A stretch of DNA of 64,000 nucleotides, from contig NZ_LWMU01000048.1 of NCBI RefSeq assembly GCF_001639275.1, positions 62,001-126,000 on the forward strand, written 5' to 3'. Within the stretch, counting starts at the first letter, position 1. The number at the start of each line of letters is the position of its first letter. The notes beneath the pieces were generated by a model, which was given only the letters and a program-made list of their open reading frames with translations, did no database searches and had not been told where the DNA came from. The position numbers were made by a program, and so were the translations under genes. Below, in pieces: positions 36,980 to 49,549 of this stretch. This stretch comes from Methanobrevibacter oralis. GTDB taxonomy: Archaea > Methanobacteriota > Methanobacteria > Methanobacteriales > Methanobacteriaceae.

Positions 36980-39175
36980 TTATCCCAAATAATGCTCTGG
37001 ACCAAATGGTTCTGGAGATAAACCTTTTCTTTGTCTAATTTCTCTGACAATTTGGTTTTGCATTTCATGTGGAAGTGGTTCGAAACCGGATATTTCAGTA
37101 GACCATAAACATCTACCTTCAGCTGCAGATCTAATATCTCCAGCGAAACCAAACATTTCAGCTACAGGAACTTTAGACTCAATAATAGCCATGTCCCCTG
37201 CATCTTGACCCATATTTACGATTTGACCTCTTCTGTTTTGAATTTCCCTAGTACATGCACCCATATAATCATTAGGAGTGTTAATAACTACTTTTTGCAT
37301 AGGTTCAAGTAATGAAGGTTTTGCAAGCATCATAGATCCAAGAATTGCATTTCTAATTGCTGGTAATACTTGTGCAGGTCCTCTGTGAACTGCATCTTCG
37401 TGAAGTTTTGCATCATGTAGTTTGAATTTTAATCCCATTGAAATTTCACTAGCTAAAGGTCCATTTTCAAGAGTTGCTTCAAATCCTTCAAGTAAAAGTT
37501 CTTTTACTTCATCTAAGTATTGGATACCACGGGTCATGTTAAGGAATAAGCTTCTGTTATGTACAGACCATACTCTTCTAGCTTCTTCTTTTTCTAATCC
37601 ATGTTCCATGAAATCATTAGCTGATTCTTTACCTTTAACTCTACCTTCTTTTAAGTCACCATCTTGAATAGCATCATAGATACTTTGTTCTAATGGTTCA
37701 ACAGTAATATAGAATCTGTTATGTTTGTTTGGAGATTTACCTTCAACTTGTGGAGATAATTGTGATACTGTTTCCCTGTATACTACAATAGGTTCAGAAG
37801 TAGTAATGTCTACACCTTTATTTTCGATTCTTACTCCCATAACCTCTAAGTGAAGTTCACCCATACCAGATACTAAGTGTTCACCAGTTTCTTCGTTAAT
37901 ATCGATTTTAACAGTAGGGTCTTCTTTACCTACTTGTCTTAATACTTCAATTAATTTAGGTAAATCTTTTGTATTTTTAGCTTCAACAGCTACTGTAACA
38001 ACTGGTTCAGATATGTGTTCTAATCCTTCAAATTCTTTAATTTTATCTTCAGGAGAACATAATGTTTCACCAGCAATAGCACCTTTTGCACCAGCAATGT
38101 ATACAATGTTACCTGCAGGTACTTTGTCAGTGTTAACTCTTTCAGGACCAAAATAAACACCTACTTGTTGAATTCTAGATTTACCATGAGATCCAACGAG
38201 ATATATTTCCGTACCCTTTTCAATAGCTCCTCCATATACCCTACCAGTAGCAATTTCACCAGCATGTTTATCTACTGATACATTAGTAACCATTACAGCT
38301 AAAGGTCCATCAGGAGAAGTGTTAATCATACATTCACCAGCAGGAGAATCTGCATCTCCATCCCATATATTAGGTACTCTGTAAACTTGAGCTTCTTTAG
38401 GAGAAGGTAAATGCTCTACTACCATACCAAGTAATACATCAGACAATGGTACTTTCTGTGCTAATTCTTTTTGATTATCAGCATTACAGTAATCAATAAT
38501 ATCTTTAAAGTTAACACCAGTTTCTTGCATAGTTGGGACATTAATAGCCCAATTGTGATATGCTGAACCAAAAGCTACACTACCATCAGTGAAATCTAAC
38601 ATCCATTCTTCTTTTTTATCTTCAGGAGCCATGTTTTTGATTAATTTATTAGCTTCCATGAAAATATTAATGAATCTTTTTTGTAATTCATCAGGTTCCA
38701 ATTTTAACTCATTGATTAATCTATCAACTTTGTTAATAAATAATACTGGTTTTACATTTTCTTTTAAAGCTTGTCTGAATACAGTTTCAGTTTGAGGCAT
38801 AATACCTTCTACAGCACAAACAACAACCACTGCACCATCTACAGCTCTCATTGCACGAGTTACATCCCCTCCAAAGTCAACGTGACCTGGAGTATCGATT
38901 AAGTTAATTAAGTATTCCTGATCTTTGTAATCGTGAACCATAGATACGTTTGCAGCGTCAATAGTAATACCACGTGCTTGTTCTTGTTCATCAAAATCTA
39001 AGAATCTTTGATCACCAGCAAGTTCTTCGGAAATCATTCCTGCACCTGCTAAAAGGTTATCAGATAAAGTAGTTTTACCATGATCAATGTGAGCACAAAT
39101 ACCAATATTCCTAATTTGATCTGGTTTGTACATCAATTCTTTAATTTTTGCAATCATTTTGTCTCGTCTACTCAA
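36980..39175 (-). CDS. fusA: Elongation factor 2 (aEF2)
   Basis: 731 residues, translocase GTPase. G1 [10 protein letters not shown]3 [11 protein letters not shown] and G4 NKVDR are visible; the C-terminal domain includes the diphthamide loop region ([16 protein letters not shown]). The translation start is a TTG at 39175: the GTG at 39184 is itself part of the Shine-Dalgarno AGGTGAT, so cannot be the start. It follows rps7 by 23 bases and precedes tuf. Confidence 0.97.
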   Translation of the reverse strand: MSRRDKMIAKIKELMYKPDQIRNIGICAHIDHGKTTLSDNLLAGAGMISEELAGDQRFLDFDEQEQARGITIDAANVSMVHDYKDQEYLINLIDTPGHVDFGGDVTRAMRAVDGAVVVVCAVEGIMPQTETVFRQALKENVKPVLFINKVDRLINELKLEPDELQKRFINIFMEANKLIKNMAPEDKKEEWMLDFTDGSVAFGSAYHNWAINVPTMQETGVNFKDIIDYCNADNQKELAQKVPLSDVLLGMVVEHLPSPKEAQVYRVPNIWDGDADSPAGECMINTSPDGPLAVMVTNVSVDKHAGEIATGRVYGGAIEKGTEIYLVGSHGKSRIQQVGVYFGPERVNTDKVPAGNIVYIAGAKGAIAGETLCSPEDKIKEFEGLEHISEPVVTVAVEAKNTKDLPKLIEVLRQVGKEDPTVKIDINEETGEHLVSGMGELHLEVMGVRIENKGVDITTSEPIVVYRETVSQLSPQVEGKSPNKHNRFYITVEPLEQSIYDAIQDGDLKEGRVKGKESANDFMEHGLEKEEARRVWSVHNRSLFLNMTRGIQYLDEVKELLLEGFEATLENGPLASEISMGLKFKLHDAKLHEDAVHRGPAQVLPAIRNAILGSMMLAKPSLLEPMQKVVINTPNDYMGACTREIQNRRGQIVNMGQDAGDMAIIESKVPVAEMFGFAGDIRSAAEGRCLWSTEISGFEPLPHEMQNQIVREIRQRKGLSPEPFGPEHYLG

Positions 39176-39198
39176 AAAAATCACCTATATGAATATGA

Positions 39199-39759
39199 TT
39201 AGTGTGCTGCTTTAGCAACTCTTTCTTTTTCTTCAGCTTTTTGTAAAGCAAAACTTCTTGAATCTTCTTCTGAAGCAAGAATTAATTCATCGGCTAAACA
39301 TTGTGCAACAGATTTTTTATTTTTAAATGAAGATTGTAAAGTTCCTCTAGTTAAAAATCCTAAAGAAAGGTCTACTCTTCTTTGTGGAGAAATATCTACA
39401 GCAACTTGGTATCCAATACCCCCATATTTAATACGAGTAGTTTCTTCACGAGGTGCTGTGTTTTCAACAGCAGTTACTAAAACTTGAACTGGATTCTTTT
39501 TAGTTTTATTGTGAATAATTTCTAAAGCATCTTTAACAATATTATAAGCTTTATTTTTTTTACCAGAGTTAAGATGGGTTCTCATAATTTTATTCATTAA
39601 TCTTTCAACAATAGAAACTTTAGATTTTGCGAATTGTCTTTTTACATGTCTACCAGAAGTGTGTGGAACCATTGTTTCATCTAAACAAATATATTTGACT
39701 AAACCTAAGTCCTCAACTTTCACTTCATCGAGATTCCATTTATCGAATAATTTACTCAT
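39199..39759 (-). CDS. rps7: Ribosomal protein S7 (uS7)
   Basis: 186 residues, archaeal type. Characteristic motifs are RIMRTHLNSGKKNKAYNIV-like segment, NPVQVLVTAVENTAPREE and GYQVAVDISPQRR. I use the ATG at 39759 (MSKLFDKWNL), preceded by AAGGATGG, over an upstream ATG at 39771 which lies within the intergenic spacer. It is two to three codons downstream of rps12 in the same operon. Confidence 0.96.
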   Translation of the reverse strand: MSKLFDKWNLDEVKVEDLGLVKYICLDETMVPHTSGRHVKRQFAKSKVSIVERLMNKIMRTHLNSGKKNKAYNIVKDALEIIHNKTKKNPVQVLVTAVENTAPREETTRIKYGGIGYQVAVDISPQRRVDLSLGFLTRGTLQSSFKNKKSVAQCLADELILASEEDSRSFALQKAEEKERVAKAAH

Positions 39760-39773
39760 AAAAATAACCATCC

Positions 39774-40199
39774 TTATCTTACAGGTTTTTCAATTTTTCC
39801 ACTTACCATTTCTGATAAAGCAACATTGTTTACTTTTGATACTTTCCAACGAACCCCTGGAATATCTCCCATAGATCTTCCAGATGGTCCCCCGATTCCT
39901 TCAATCATAACTTCATCGTGCTCATCAATAAATCCAATAGCTCCATCACCTGGTGCGAAAGCAGTTAATTGTTTACCATTTTTAATTAATTGTACACGTA
40001 CACATTTACGAATAGCAGAGTTAGGTTGTTTTGCTTCTATCCCTACTTTTTCGATTACAATACCTCTAGCTTGAGGAGCTCCTTCAAGAGGATCTGCTTT
40101 AACATCTAATCTTAAAGCTTTTCTTTTGTAATCTACATCTTTCCACTTAAAATTTTGTCTATTTCTTTTAAGTTTTTTTGCAGCAAAAAGTCCTGGCAT
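39774..40199 (-). CDS. rps12: Ribosomal protein S12 (uS12)
   Basis: 141 residues, decoding-centre protein. The [18 protein letters not shown] segment and the [18 protein letters not shown] loop are classic. Start ATG at 40199 with SD GAGGA. It is first in the S12-S7-EF2 unit and has its own strong promoter 36-60 bases upstream. Confidence 0.97.
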   Translation of the reverse strand: MPGLFAAKKLKRNRQNFKWKDVDYKRKALRLDVKADPLEGAPQARGIVIEKVGIEAKQPNSAIRKCVRVQLIKNGKQLTAFAPGDGAIGFIDEHDEVMIEGIGGPSGRSMGDIPGVRWKVSKVNNVALSEMVSGKIEKPVR

Positions 40200-40733
40200 A
40201 TTTTTTTCCTCGAATTTTTTTTCTTAAAAATACATATCTACGAATCCACCGCTGCGATTTATACTATATTCATAGTACAATCTAAATTCTAAGATATAAA
40301 TCAGTCAAATAATAATTAACATAGATAATTGACTTATCTAAATGAAGATATCTTGAAATAAATATAAATCACGACAAAAAGCACACATAGTCATGTTTTT
40401 GAATATAGATATCTTAAGATTATTTATTTCTTTTAACCTTTATAAATGTATTTATTTCCAGAGTAATTTAGCCATGCGAAAATTTCATTAATAACTTTTA
40501 TTTTTCCCATTTAGAAAGTTTTTAATAGCTTAATTTTTTAAATGCTTTTGAATTCTTAGCTATTTCATATCATACACAAATAAAAATTTTGTTTTCAAAT
40601 TATATTCAATGACCTAAAATTAACAATACAGACAAAAAAAATGAATAATTAAAAAATAGTAAGTAAAGATTGAAAAGAATCTTTAGTGAATTTGTTTTAA
40701 ATGGAATAATAAAAAAGGTAAATAGTTAAAAAA
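40200..40733. other. 534-base spacer interrupting the str/rpo operon
   Basis: Holds the rps12 promoter (40257-40264) at its left end; no plausible gene in either strand. Two copies of AGATATCTT occur at 40346-40354 and 40407-40415, 61 bases apart, the first within the palindrome AAGATATCTT (40345-40354). The rest is AT-rich without supportable structure. A sRNA is possible but not visible. Confidence 0.5.
40257..40264 (-). promoter_or_regulatory. TATA box of the rps12 operon
   Basis: Minus-strand GTATAAAT, preceded by a purine-rich BRE-like GAATATA, gives predicted initiation near 40235 and a leader of about 36 bases. The GC-rich CAGCGGTGGATTCG just downstream is a sharp contrast in this AT-rich spacer and marks the likely transcript start. 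Confidence 0.6.
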
Positions 40734-41165
40734 CTATTTTAAAATAATATTATCAATATCATGTTGTCTTTTTGCTAAAAATTTAGCTCGCTCAATATTG
40801 ATCCCTTTTTTACCAATAGCAATACGTTTGTTAGTATTATCAGCTGTGACTGTAGCAAATTTTTCGCCTGATGTTTTTTGATGTAGTTTAACACTTTGTA
40901 ACTTTGCAGGGGATAAAATATTTTTAATAAATTGAATTGGATCTTCAGATAATTCAATTACTTCAACACTTTTATCTACAGCTCTTTGAACTTTTGATAC
41001 GGAGTTTCCACCTTTACCTATAGCAAGTCCCATATCCCCATTTTTAACAACAAAAGTAACCTTACCATGTTCATCATCGATAATACAATCCTTAACCATT
41101 GCTCCAGTCATGTTCTCAAAAAGAGCTATGTATCTAATTTCATTTGCACTCAATTTAATAGACAC
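40734..41165 (-). CDS. nusA: NusA-like KH-domain protein
   Basis: 143 residues with two KH domains only; archaeal NusA lacks the bacterial N- and C-terminal parts. GXXG loops IGKGGNSV and IGKKGINI are visible. Predicted RNA-binding transcription elongation/termination factor. It starts with GTG at 41165, SD GAGGT, seven bases after the rpl30e stop, as is normal in Methanobacteriales. The operon then continues after a 534-base gap. Confidence 0.93.
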   Translation of the reverse strand: MSIKLSANEIRYIALFENMTGAMVKDCIIDDEHGKVTFVVKNGDMGLAIGKGGNSVSKVQRAVDKSVEVIELSEDPIQFIKNILSPAKLQSVKLHQKTSGEKFATVTADNTNKRIAIGKKGINIERAKFLAKRQHDIDNIILK

Positions 41166-41171
41166 TTAAAT

Positions 41172-41471
41172 CTACCTCAAATCGTCTAATATAGTAGAAT
41201 CTCCTGGATCGTTAATAATTAATGTAGCAACAGTGAAAGGTTTACCACAAACTGAACCTAAATCTACACTAGTTCCATCAAATGTTAAAGATGGAATTTC
41301 TGAAAGATTGGAATAATATTTAACGTCTTCAACAATTTCTTTAGGAGCATTATTAGCAACTACAACAAGTTGACCTTTTCCTAATTTTAATGATTGAATT
41401 GATTTTTCAGAACCTAATGTAACATCACCAGTATCAACAGCTACCCTGATATTCCTATCTACGTCCATCAT
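41172..41471 (-). CDS. rpl30e: Ribosomal protein L30e
   Basis: 99 residues, L7Ae/L30e-family RNA-binding protein of the large subunit. Segments TGDVTLGSEKSIQSLKLGKG and VVANNAPKEIVEDVKYY are typical. Start ATG 41471 with strong SD AGGAGGC; a second ATG follows directly. Lies between rpoA2 and nusA, the canonical archaeal order. Confidence 0.94.
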   Translation of the reverse strand: MMDVDRNIRVAVDTGDVTLGSEKSIQSLKLGKGQLVVVANNAPKEIVEDVKYYSNLSEIPSLTFDGTSVDLGSVCGKPFTVATLIINDPGDSTILDDLR

Positions 41472-41479
41472 CTAGCCTC

Positions 41480-42634
41480 CTATTCTTTTTTATAATCCAT
41501 TTTGACACCGACTGATCCGGTACCAAGAGGTATTGGTTGTCCAATAATAATATTTTCAATGATCCCTGTTAAATCATCTACTTCACCATGAATAGATGCC
41601 TGAAGTAAATGTTTACCAGTTTCTTCAAAAGCTGCACGAGCTAAAACACTTGATTTTTCACCACTAATACCATGTCTTCCAATAGATTTTACAACACCTT
41701 CAGAAGTCATAATATCTGCAACTAACATGATATGCCTAACATCAACACTAAGACCTTGTTCAGATAGAGTATTTTGAGCTTCGTTAATAATAGATTGACG
41801 AGCTGCTTCAATACCTAAAACTTCACCAATTTCATGAATATTATTTGTTGTAGTTCTATAAGTATCAATACCCTCCATTTCAAGGATTTGTTTAAGATTT
41901 GAACCCTCAGTTTGGATAATCCATTCTTCTTCATCACGACGAATGATAACTTTACCTATATGTTTAATACCACTAATTTGTAAATCACGAACCTTATCTG
42001 CTAATAGACGAAGTTCCCTAATTTCTGGTTTAGCTGGTTCAAAAATAATATCATTATCATTAATTGTAACTTTATTTTTAAATGATTCTTTAATTGTTTG
42101 AATAATATCTTCTTTATTTAGTCTTTTTTCATTGATTTTTTTATCATCTAAAACTGCTTCAACTTGCATATCAGCATAATTTAGATTGAAATCTGAAAGA
42201 ATATCATTGACTGTACTCTTACCAATTTTATTAGCTAAAGTTTTAACAAATTCTTCATCGTTACGTCTTTCTTCATCAAAGAAAATATCCATAGTTGGAG
42301 TAGCAATGTCTTTTCTTGCATCAACGATTTCAATAAGTCTTGGAAGACCTAATGTTACGTTTAACTCAGTTACCCCTGCATAGTGAAAAGTACGCATAGT
42401 CATCTGAGTACCTGGTTCACCTACAGATTGAGCAGCTACAGTTCCAACAGCCTCACCAGCTTCAACATGAGCTCGGTCATAGGCATTTTTAAGTTTAAAA
42501 ACAAGTTCATCTAATTCATCATCAGATAAGTCACGACGAATATATGTTTTTGCTAAATCTTCAATATAACTTATTGGAAATTCTATTTCAGCTTTTTTTA
42601 AAGATTGATTAACTTTTTCAATTGCTTGATCCAT
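41480..42634 (-). CDS. rpoA2: RNA polymerase subunit A'' (C-terminal part of beta')
   Basis: 384 residues. Contains the trigger-loop region ([18 protein letters not shown], followed by [12 protein letters not shown]) and the cleft/jaw region. It follows A' by eight bases, showing the split of the largest subunit seen in all euryarchaeal methanogens. It carries active-site parts together with A'. The ATG at 42634 has GTAGGTGT upstream. Confidence 0.98.
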   Translation of the reverse strand: MDQAIEKVNQSLKKAEIEFPISYIEDLAKTYIRRDLSDDELDELVFKLKNAYDRAHVEAGEAVGTVAAQSVGEPGTQMTMRTFHYAGVTELNVTLGLPRLIEIVDARKDIATPTMDIFFDEERRNDEEFVKTLANKIGKSTVNDILSDFNLNYADMQVEAVLDDKKINEKRLNKEDIIQTIKESFKNKVTINDNDIIFEPAKPEIRELRLLADKVRDLQISGIKHIGKVIIRRDEEEWIIQTEGSNLKQILEMEGIDTYRTTTNNIHEIGEVLGIEAARQSIINEAQNTLSEQGLSVDVRHIMLVADIMTSEGVVKSIGRHGISGEKSSVLARAAFEETGKHLLQASIHGEVDDLTGIIENIIIGQPIPLGTGSVGVKMDYKKE

Positions 42635-42642
42635 AGTTACAC

Positions 42643-45366
42643 CTACTTACCCTCAATTTTAGATTTTGACTCTAATTTAATCTCATCTATAAGCTTATCT
42701 AAGTTTGCAACTTTTCCAAAGTCACTTTTTGCAGGATCTACTCCATCTTCACCAAACATAGTTTGAATAACTAGTCCTTGATTATCTGTAACCAGTCCTG
42801 TGGATTTAACCTGTAAATCTTGAAGTGCATTTACTAGTCTTCTTTGCATGTATCCTGATTGGGCTGTACGAATCGCTGTATCTACAAGTCCTTCTCTTCC
42901 CCCCATTGCATGGAAGAAAAATTCTATCGGGTCTAATCCCTCTTTGTAACTTGAATGTACAAATCCTTTTGCTTTAGCTCCTAATTCTCCTTTTTTGAAG
43001 TGTGGTAAAGTTCTATTTAAATATCCTCTTTCAATACGTCCACCCCTAACTGCTTGTTGACCTACACATGCAGTAATTTGAGTAAGGTTCAACATAGAAG
43101 CCCTAGCACCAGTACGTGCCATAACTACAGAATGATTTTCTACTGCCATTATATGGTCATATGATTCATTTTCATATGTTTTACCCATTGTAAGATAATT
43201 TTCTGCAATTTCACCAGACATATCCCTCGCTTCCCCGAGAACTTGCATGATTCTCATTTCTAAAGTTTCTTCTAGACTTCTACCAGGTAAAGCTTGGAGA
43301 TAACCCTGTTCATAGTTATCGATTAATTCATCTACTTTTTCTTCGGATTTTTGTAAATGCTCATCGATTCTGTCTTGAGCTTCTTCAGGAATTTCTTCAT
43401 CATTAATACTTGTAGTAATTCCTGTTTTCATAATCCCACAAATAGCTAAATCTGTGGATTTGTCTAAAAATTCTTTTGCTTTTCCAGGACCATATTCTTT
43501 TACAATTTTATCTAAGATTTGTCCTGAAAATGATCCATATGCTTTTTCATCTATTACCCCTTGTTTTAGTATACCGTTTTCAATGATTACATGTGCATCA
43601 CTTTCTGGTAAAACAGAAGGAGATTTTGATATTTCTGCATCATAAGCTAAGTTTAGGTCGTTTGGTAAAAGTAAAGAGAATAGTTCTTTACCTGTCCATT
43701 TTTCACCTTTATCTTTGTAGATGTAAGATTCTTCACCATATTCTTTATCATGTTTTAAAACCCATTGTCCTTTTTTAAATGTAGGGATTGGTAAGTGGGA
43801 TTTTCTAATGATTTGGAGAGCTTCTTCTTCACTAAATTCTACTCCATTTCTTGTTAATAGGTATGCTCCAGATATATGATCATGTATTGCTCCTATGATT
43901 GGTCCTCCGAATCTTGGAGATAAGATGTGTTCTTGTACACGCATTAGGTATTTTGCTTCTGCTCTGGATTCGTCGGTTTGGAATACATGCATGTTCATTT
44001 CGTCTCCATCAAAATCTGCATTGTATGGAGGACATACACACAAATTAAGTCTGAATGTTTTGTATGGTAATACTCTTACTTCGTGTGCCATCATTGACAT
44101 TCTGTGAAGTGAAGGTTGACGATTGAATAAAACCATGTCCCCATCTTTTAAGTGCCTTTCTATGACAAATCCACATTCTAGTTGTTCTAGAATCATTTCT
44201 TTTGTTTCTTCTAATACTCTGATTTTTCTTCCGTCTTTACGAATTACGTAGTTTGCTCCTGGATGGACATTTGGACCGTTTTCAATGTATTGTTTCATTT
44301 CATCGATGTTCCATTCATTTACATGTACCGGTACGGTTACTTCTTTTGCTATCATTTCTGGAACGCCGACTTCGTTGATACTGATGTTTGGATCTGGTGA
44401 AATTACTGTACGTGCTGAGAAGTTTACACGTTTTCCTGATAGATTTGAACGGAACCGTCCTTCTTTTCCTTTTAATCTTTGTGTTAATGTTTTAAGTGGT
44501 CTTCCTGATCTGTGTCTTGCAGGTGGAACTCCACTAGCTTCGTTGTCGAAGTATGTGGTTACATGGTATTGTAGTAATTCCCATAAGTCCTCTACGATCA
44601 GTTGTGGTGCTCCTGCATCCATGTTTTCAATTAATCTTTGGTTGATTCTTAAAATATCAACTAGTTTGTGTGTTAAATCATCTTCTGATCTTTCACCAGT
44701 ATCTAATGTAATTGATGGTCTTACAGTAACTGGAGGAACAGGAAGTACGGTTAAAACTAACCATTCTGGTCTAGCAACCTCAGGATTAACACCTAAAACA
44801 TAAGCATCATCATCAGTAATTTTTTCAAGTCTTTCTCTGATTTCAGAAGCTGTTAATTTATAATCTCCTTGGCGAATAGAAACAGGTTTATCAATTTTAA
44901 TATCTTCTTGAGCTGCTTCACAATGTGGACAAACATCTTTTTTAGCAACCTTATAAATATCTTTTAAAATTGCACCTAAACTTTCCCTATTTTCTTGTGC
45001 TTCATTGAGTTTTTCTGTAAAATAAGCAATTTCATTGTCGTTTAAAAGAACACGTCCACATTCATTACAAGTAGAACGTAATATTTTGTGAATAATATCC
45101 CCAAAACCGACATGAATAACAGGTCTAGCAAGTTCAATACTACCAAAATGCCCTTGACATTCCCCCCCTCTAAAACCACAAGCTCTACATTTTAAGCTTG
45201 GGTCAATAACACCTAAATGAGGATCCATTAAACCATTTTCAATAGGATAGCCATCCTCATCATAAGTGTCAGGAGTTTCAACTGTTACAACAGACATTTC
45301 ACGAATATCTTCAGGAGACATTAATCCAAAGTTGATTTGCTCAATTTTTTTAATAAAATTTGTCAT
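42643..45366 (-). CDS. rpoA1: RNA polymerase subunit A' (N-terminal part of beta')
   Basis: 907 residues. Catalytic [13 protein letters not shown] holds the Mg2+-binding aspartates. The N-terminus has zinc clusters [16 protein letters not shown] and CNECGR...CPHCE. It starts at ATG 45366 with SD GGAGCC, 25 bases after the B' stop. All blocks are intact. Confidence 0.98.
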   Translation of the reverse strand: MTNFIKKIEQINFGLMSPEDIREMSVVTVETPDTYDEDGYPIENGLMDPHLGVIDPSLKCRACGFRGGECQGHFGSIELARPVIHVGFGDIIHKILRSTCNECGRVLLNDNEIAYFTEKLNEAQENRESLGAILKDIYKVAKKDVCPHCEAAQEDIKIDKPVSIRQGDYKLTASEIRERLEKITDDDAYVLGVNPEVARPEWLVLTVLPVPPVTVRPSITLDTGERSEDDLTHKLVDILRINQRLIENMDAGAPQLIVEDLWELLQYHVTTYFDNEASGVPPARHRSGRPLKTLTQRLKGKEGRFRSNLSGKRVNFSARTVISPDPNISINEVGVPEMIAKEVTVPVHVNEWNIDEMKQYIENGPNVHPGANYVIRKDGRKIRVLEETKEMILEQLECGFVIERHLKDGDMVLFNRQPSLHRMSMMAHEVRVLPYKTFRLNLCVCPPYNADFDGDEMNMHVFQTDESRAEAKYLMRVQEHILSPRFGGPIIGAIHDHISGAYLLTRNGVEFSEEEALQIIRKSHLPIPTFKKGQWVLKHDKEYGEESYIYKDKGEKWTGKELFSLLLPNDLNLAYDAEISKSPSVLPESDAHVIIENGILKQGVIDEKAYGSFSGQILDKIVKEYGPGKAKEFLDKSTDLAICGIMKTGITTSINDEEIPEEAQDRIDEHLQKSEEKVDELIDNYEQGYLQALPGRSLEETLEMRIMQVLGEARDMSGEIAENYLTMGKTYENESYDHIMAVENHSVVMARTGARASMLNLTQITACVGQQAVRGGRIERGYLNRTLPHFKKGELGAKAKGFVHSSYKEGLDPIEFFFHAMGGREGLVDTAIRTAQSGYMQRRLVNALQDLQVKSTGLVTDNQGLVIQTMFGEDGVDPAKSDFGKVANLDKLIDEIKLESKSKIEGK

Positions 45367-45390
45367 GTGTTGGCTCCGTTATAATTTTAA

Positions 45391-47352
45391 TTATGTTTTA
45401 TCTCCTAAAATTAATTTAGGGAAAATACATAAACTCTTAAGTTCGTCTAATAATAATTTAAATGCATATGAAATTTCAACAGGATATGTTTCAACATCAC
45501 CACAAATTGGGCAATAAGTTTTATTTCTATTTTTATCATATACTGCTAACATACCACAATTTTCACAAACAATGGCTTCATATTTGTCAGATTCATCGAG
45601 AAGTCTCTCTTTTAAGGTAAGTGCTGCACCATGTGCAATAAGACAATCTCTTTCCATTTCTCCAAACCTTAACCCTCCTTCACGAGCCCTACCTTCAGTA
45701 GGTTGACGAGTAAGAACTTGTACAGGACCTCTAGAACGAGCATAAACCTTATCAGTTGTCATGTGGTGTAATTTTTGATAATAAGCTACTCCAACAAAAA
45801 TCTCTGCATCGATTCTCTCACCAGTTACACCATTGTATAATGATTCACAACCAGCAGATTCAAATCCATGATCAATAAGTTGTTGTTTAATTTCACTTTC
45901 TAATTGTTGATTAAACGGAGTTCCATCAACACGTTTCCCTTCAAGACAACCAGCTTTACCTGCGACCATTTCTAATACTTGTCCTACAGACATCCTTGAA
46001 GGAATAGCATGAGGGTTAACTATTAAATCAGGTACCACACCAAATTCAGTAAATGGAACATCTTCAGGAGATAATATTAAACCAATAACACCTTTCTGAC
46101 CATGTCTTGAAGCAAATTTATCACCAAATTCTGGTTGTCTAGTATCTCTGACCCTAATTTTAGCTAGTCTAGAACCTTCAACAGTTTCAGTTAATAAAAC
46201 TGCATCTACAATACCTTTTTCACCGTGTCTGACAGTAACAGAAGTTTCTCTTCTTTTTTCAGCAACAGTACCAAACTCATCAATTTCTTCTAAAAATCTT
46301 GGAGGTGAAGTTTTACCGATTAATACATCACCAGATTCTACATAAGATTCTGGATTTACAACACCATCATCATCTAAATGCCTATAAGCATCTTCAGATC
46401 TATAACCTTTAATATTTTTATCAGGAACTTCAAATTTATCTTCTTGTCCACCAGGATACCTTTTTTCTGAAGTATCATAAGCTCTAAAGAAAGAAGACCT
46501 AGCTAAACCTCTTTCAAGAGAACCTTTGTTAATAACCATTGCGTCTTCCATATTATATCCTTCATAAGACATCAAAGCTACAACAAAGTTTTGACCAGAT
46601 GGTCTTTTATCATAATTAGTTGAATCAATAATACGTGTTTTAACAATTGGAGTTTGAGGATGATGTAATAAATGAGCTCTAGTATCTGTACGTAATGCAT
46701 AATTAGAAACATATAACCCTAAAGCTTGTTTTGTCATACCTGCTTCCATTGTATTCCTTGGAGAAGAATTATGATCTGAAAATGGAATAATACCGGCACA
46801 AATTCCAAGCATAGTGGCAGGGTCTATTTCTAAATGAGTATGATCTTCATTTAACTCAGCTAAATTCATAGCTATATATGAATTTTCTTCTTCTTCAGCA
46901 TCTAAATATTCAATTAAACCTTCAGAAATTAAATCATCCCAATTTAATTTTCCATTGGATATTTTATTAATATGTTCATCTTTAAGAAGAGGAACACCTT
47001 CTTTAACTATGATTAATGGTCTTCTAGCTCTACCAGGATCATTGAAAATATAAATCTCATTATTATCTTCATAATAAGTAATATTCATTTCATGAGAAAC
47101 TTCACCATTTCTCCTTTTTTCACGCATTTCTTGGGTAAATGCTTCAGGATCTTCACAAGACCCAAGAAGTTCACCATTTATATAAATTTTAGACTTTTTT
47201 GAAATATCCTCAGCTACACCAATCTCTTTTGAATTAGCATTAGCTAACTCCCCAATAACATGCCCCTTAGAATCTTCATTTTTTTTCATCATTTCTTGAG
47301 GAACTTCCTTAGAAGAATTCAAAGCTTTATCATTTTTTTTAGATTTTTGCAA
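45391..47352 (-). CDS. rpoB1: RNA polymerase subunit B' (C-terminal part of beta) with N-terminal extension
   Basis: 653 residues. Core motifs: [18 protein letters not shown], the [14 protein letters not shown] segment, and a C-terminal zinc site ([11 protein letters not shown]...CPICG). The start is TTG 47352 after AGGAGGG. About 55 extra residues at the N-terminus (rich in Lys, Glu, Asn and Ser, low complexity) precede the first conserved block [15 protein letters not shown]. Typical B' proteins begin near there, so length is 50 above expectation. No in-frame start further in has a ribosome site, so the extension is likely translated. Confidence 0.95.
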   Translation of the reverse strand: MQKSKKNDKALNSSKEVPQEMMKKNEDSKGHVIGELANANSKEIGVAEDISKKSKIYINGELLGSCEDPEAFTQEMREKRRNGEVSHEMNITYYEDNNEIYIFNDPGRARRPLIIVKEGVPLLKDEHINKISNGKLNWDDLISEGLIEYLDAEEEENSYIAMNLAELNEDHTHLEIDPATMLGICAGIIPFSDHNSSPRNTMEAGMTKQALGLYVSNYALRTDTRAHLLHHPQTPIVKTRIIDSTNYDKRPSGQNFVVALMSYEGYNMEDAMVINKGSLERGLARSSFFRAYDTSEKRYPGGQEDKFEVPDKNIKGYRSEDAYRHLDDDGVVNPESYVESGDVLIGKTSPPRFLEEIDEFGTVAEKRRETSVTVRHGEKGIVDAVLLTETVEGSRLAKIRVRDTRQPEFGDKFASRHGQKGVIGLILSPEDVPFTEFGVVPDLIVNPHAIPSRMSVGQVLEMVAGKAGCLEGKRVDGTPFNQQLESEIKQQLIDHGFESAGCESLYNGVTGERIDAEIFVGVAYYQKLHHMTTDKVYARSRGPVQVLTRQPTEGRAREGGLRFGEMERDCLIAHGAALTLKERLLDESDKYEAIVCENCGMLAVYDKNRNKTYCPICGDVETYPVEISYAFKLLLDELKSLCIFPKLILGDKT

Positions 47353-47375
47353 AAATTTCCCTCCTAATAAACAAA

Positions 47376-48920
47376 TTATTCAATTAATACATTCATACTT
47401 TCAATAACATCTTTAATTTCTTGTTCATCAGAACCTTTTGAAATATTACACATTAAAGCTAAATTTTTTACCAAACCACAATTAGGTCCTTCTGGAGTTT
47501 CATTTGGACATATTTTACCAAATTGTGTTGGGTGCAAATCTCTTGCTTCAAAGTGAGGTTGACTTCTTGTTAATGGAGATACAACACGTCTTAAATGAGA
47601 AAGAGTACCCATATAACTAGTTCTATCTAAAAGTTGACTTACACCAGCTCTTCCACCAACCCAATTACCAGTTGCAATAGCATGTTTTATATTTTCAGTT
47701 AAAACATCACTACGGACAGCTTGTTTAATTGAAAGTTCTTTACCACGAGAAAGACTTCTTTCAAGTTGATAACTCATATCTCTAGTTAAACTTGTAAATG
47801 CTACTCTGAATAAATCTTCCATTAAATCCCCAGAAACTCTGAGTCTTTTATTTGTATAATGGTCCTTATCATGAGGTTTTCTTTGCTCATCAATAACTTG
47901 AAGTAACATTTCAGTCATTTCTGCTAAATAAATAGCTTTATCATGACGTCTTCCTTCTTCAGTACCCATATGGGGTAACAAGTAACGATTAATTACATCT
48001 TCAGCACGTTTTATACGATATTCTTCAGTCATGCCTTTAGCAACACGATTACCAATGTATTTAATAGCTGCTAATTGCATATATTCTTCTCGTTCCTCTC
48101 TTGACATACCATCCATTTCTTTTTGATCAAGTTTTAAAGCTTGAGTTGAAACTTGAATATCATCTGCAATAATCATTTGGAAATTATTATCATCAGAAAT
48201 AGCTGTAATAATATCTTGATCTGTAGATAATCCTAATGCTCTTAATAAAATAACAAGTGGAATTTCACCAGGAACATATGGGAAAGAAATTCTTAAAAAT
48301 ACACCATTTTTACGTGGTTTTTTATATTCAAGAGTAATTCTTGCTCTAAATCCACTTTTAATAGAAGTTACAACAGCTTTAGCATGCCTATCTTCAACTT
48401 CATTCACACGCTCAAGAATGATTTTATTTGGAGCAATTTCTTCCATTGTTACAACAGCTCTTTCAGAACCATTTACAATAAAATATCCTCCTAAATCTTG
48501 AGGATCTTCACCTTGTTCAATTAATTCTTCACCACTAAGACCATTAAGATAACAAATATCTGATTTAAGCATTACAGGTAATTCTCCAATGTAAACATTT
48601 TCCAAAGGATTATCTTCCCCTTCTTCATTTAAAGCCATCTCAAGGTACATATGTGCAGAATAGTTTAAATTTCTAAGTCTTGCCTCGGTAGGATAGATTG
48701 TACTTTTAGAACCATCAGCTTCCTTAGTGTAAGGTTTTTCAATTGTGAGTTTACCAGTTTTTAAAGTATATTTACCATTTTCAAGAGTAATAGGCTCAGT
48801 AATATCAATAATATCCTGAATCCTATTATTTACAAAATCATTGTATGATTTAATATGGTGATCCACCAAGTCATATTTGTCAAAAAATGCATCAACTAAT
48901 TTCCAGTTATTCTCTGTCAT
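47376..48920 (-). CDS. rpoB2: RNA polymerase subunit B'' (N-terminal part of beta)
   Basis: 514 residues with the protrusion and lobe domains and the fork region ([38 protein letters not shown]). The beta subunit is split in two here, as in Methanobacteriales. ATG 48920 with SD GGAGGA. The 250 bases upstream (48921-49171) contain an AT-only palindrome TAATATATATTA and probable TATA boxes; rpoH lies beyond it, so this may be a second promoter. Confidence 0.98.
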   Translation of the reverse strand: MTENNWKLVDAFFDKYDLVDHHIKSYNDFVNNRIQDIIDITEPITLENGKYTLKTGKLTIEKPYTKEADGSKSTIYPTEARLRNLNYSAHMYLEMALNEEGEDNPLENVYIGELPVMLKSDICYLNGLSGEELIEQGEDPQDLGGYFIVNGSERAVVTMEEIAPNKIILERVNEVEDRHAKAVVTSIKSGFRARITLEYKKPRKNGVFLRISFPYVPGEIPLVILLRALGLSTDQDIITAISDDNNFQMIIADDIQVSTQALKLDQKEMDGMSREEREEYMQLAAIKYIGNRVAKGMTEEYRIKRAEDVINRYLLPHMGTEEGRRHDKAIYLAEMTEMLLQVIDEQRKPHDKDHYTNKRLRVSGDLMEDLFRVAFTSLTRDMSYQLERSLSRGKELSIKQAVRSDVLTENIKHAIATGNWVGGRAGVSQLLDRTSYMGTLSHLRRVVSPLTRSQPHFEARDLHPTQFGKICPNETPEGPNCGLVKNLALMCNISKGSDEQEIKDVIESMNVLIE

Positions 48921-49171
48921 GGGCTTCCTCCAGTTTCGTATAATATATATTATTGGATAAAAATAATAAACTAAAAATAAAAACGATTATAATAATCTAA
49001 TCAACTAATTCATTTAATTATATTCTTAATTTACTCCCAACTATCTTATTTTTAAGATAATTTATCTCAAACTAAGTTCAAATTTATTATAATGAATTTC
49101 TAAAAAAACAAAAAAATACAGAAATTATACTATATTAAATTTCACTAACTCTAACATCATATTTAAAACAA

Positions 49172-49408
49172 TCAATCTTCCACAATTCTATATGTAATAA
49201 ACTCCCCAGCAGTTTCACTTTTACGAGTAATTCTTAGCACTGAACCTGGTTGTACACCGTCTAAAGTTTTTACAACAGGATCATCAGACCTTATTTTAGG
49301 AAGATTTCTATAATCATAATCAACATCCGCAAATTCTTTGATAATTTCATCTTCGGTCATGACTTCATGCTCAGGTACAAGCATATGGTTTTGAATATCT
49401 ATTTTCAA
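49172..49408 (-). CDS. rpoH: RNA polymerase subunit H (Rpb5 C-domain)
   Basis: 78 residues, the size of archaeal subunit H. DIQNHMLVPEHEVMTEDE and RKSETAGEFITYRIVED are family-typical. It starts with TTG at 49408 after GGAGGAATATAAT. It follows tRNA-Lys by 45 bases, suggesting a shared transcript from the tRNA cluster into rpoH. It is separated by 250 bases from rpoB2. Confidence 0.96.
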   Translation of the reverse strand: MKIDIQNHMLVPEHEVMTEDEIIKEFADVDYDYRNLPKIRSDDPVVKTLDGVQPGSVLRITRKSETAGEFITYRIVED

Positions 49409-49452
49409 ATTATATTCCTCCAGATAGAAAAGTTAAAATATAAAATTAGAAA

Positions 49453-49527
<75 letters not shown>

Positions 49528-49549
49528 AAATACATCTGAAATATCTAAG

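Noticed and set aside
39175-39184. GTG at 39184 as EF-2 start
   Set aside because: The GTG lies inside the Shine-Dalgarno AGGTGAT; the TTG at 39175 gives the expected N-terminus.
40200-40733. Replication origin
   Set aside because: No Orc1/Cdc6 gene and no clustered ORB-like repeats; the two AGATATCTT copies are too few.
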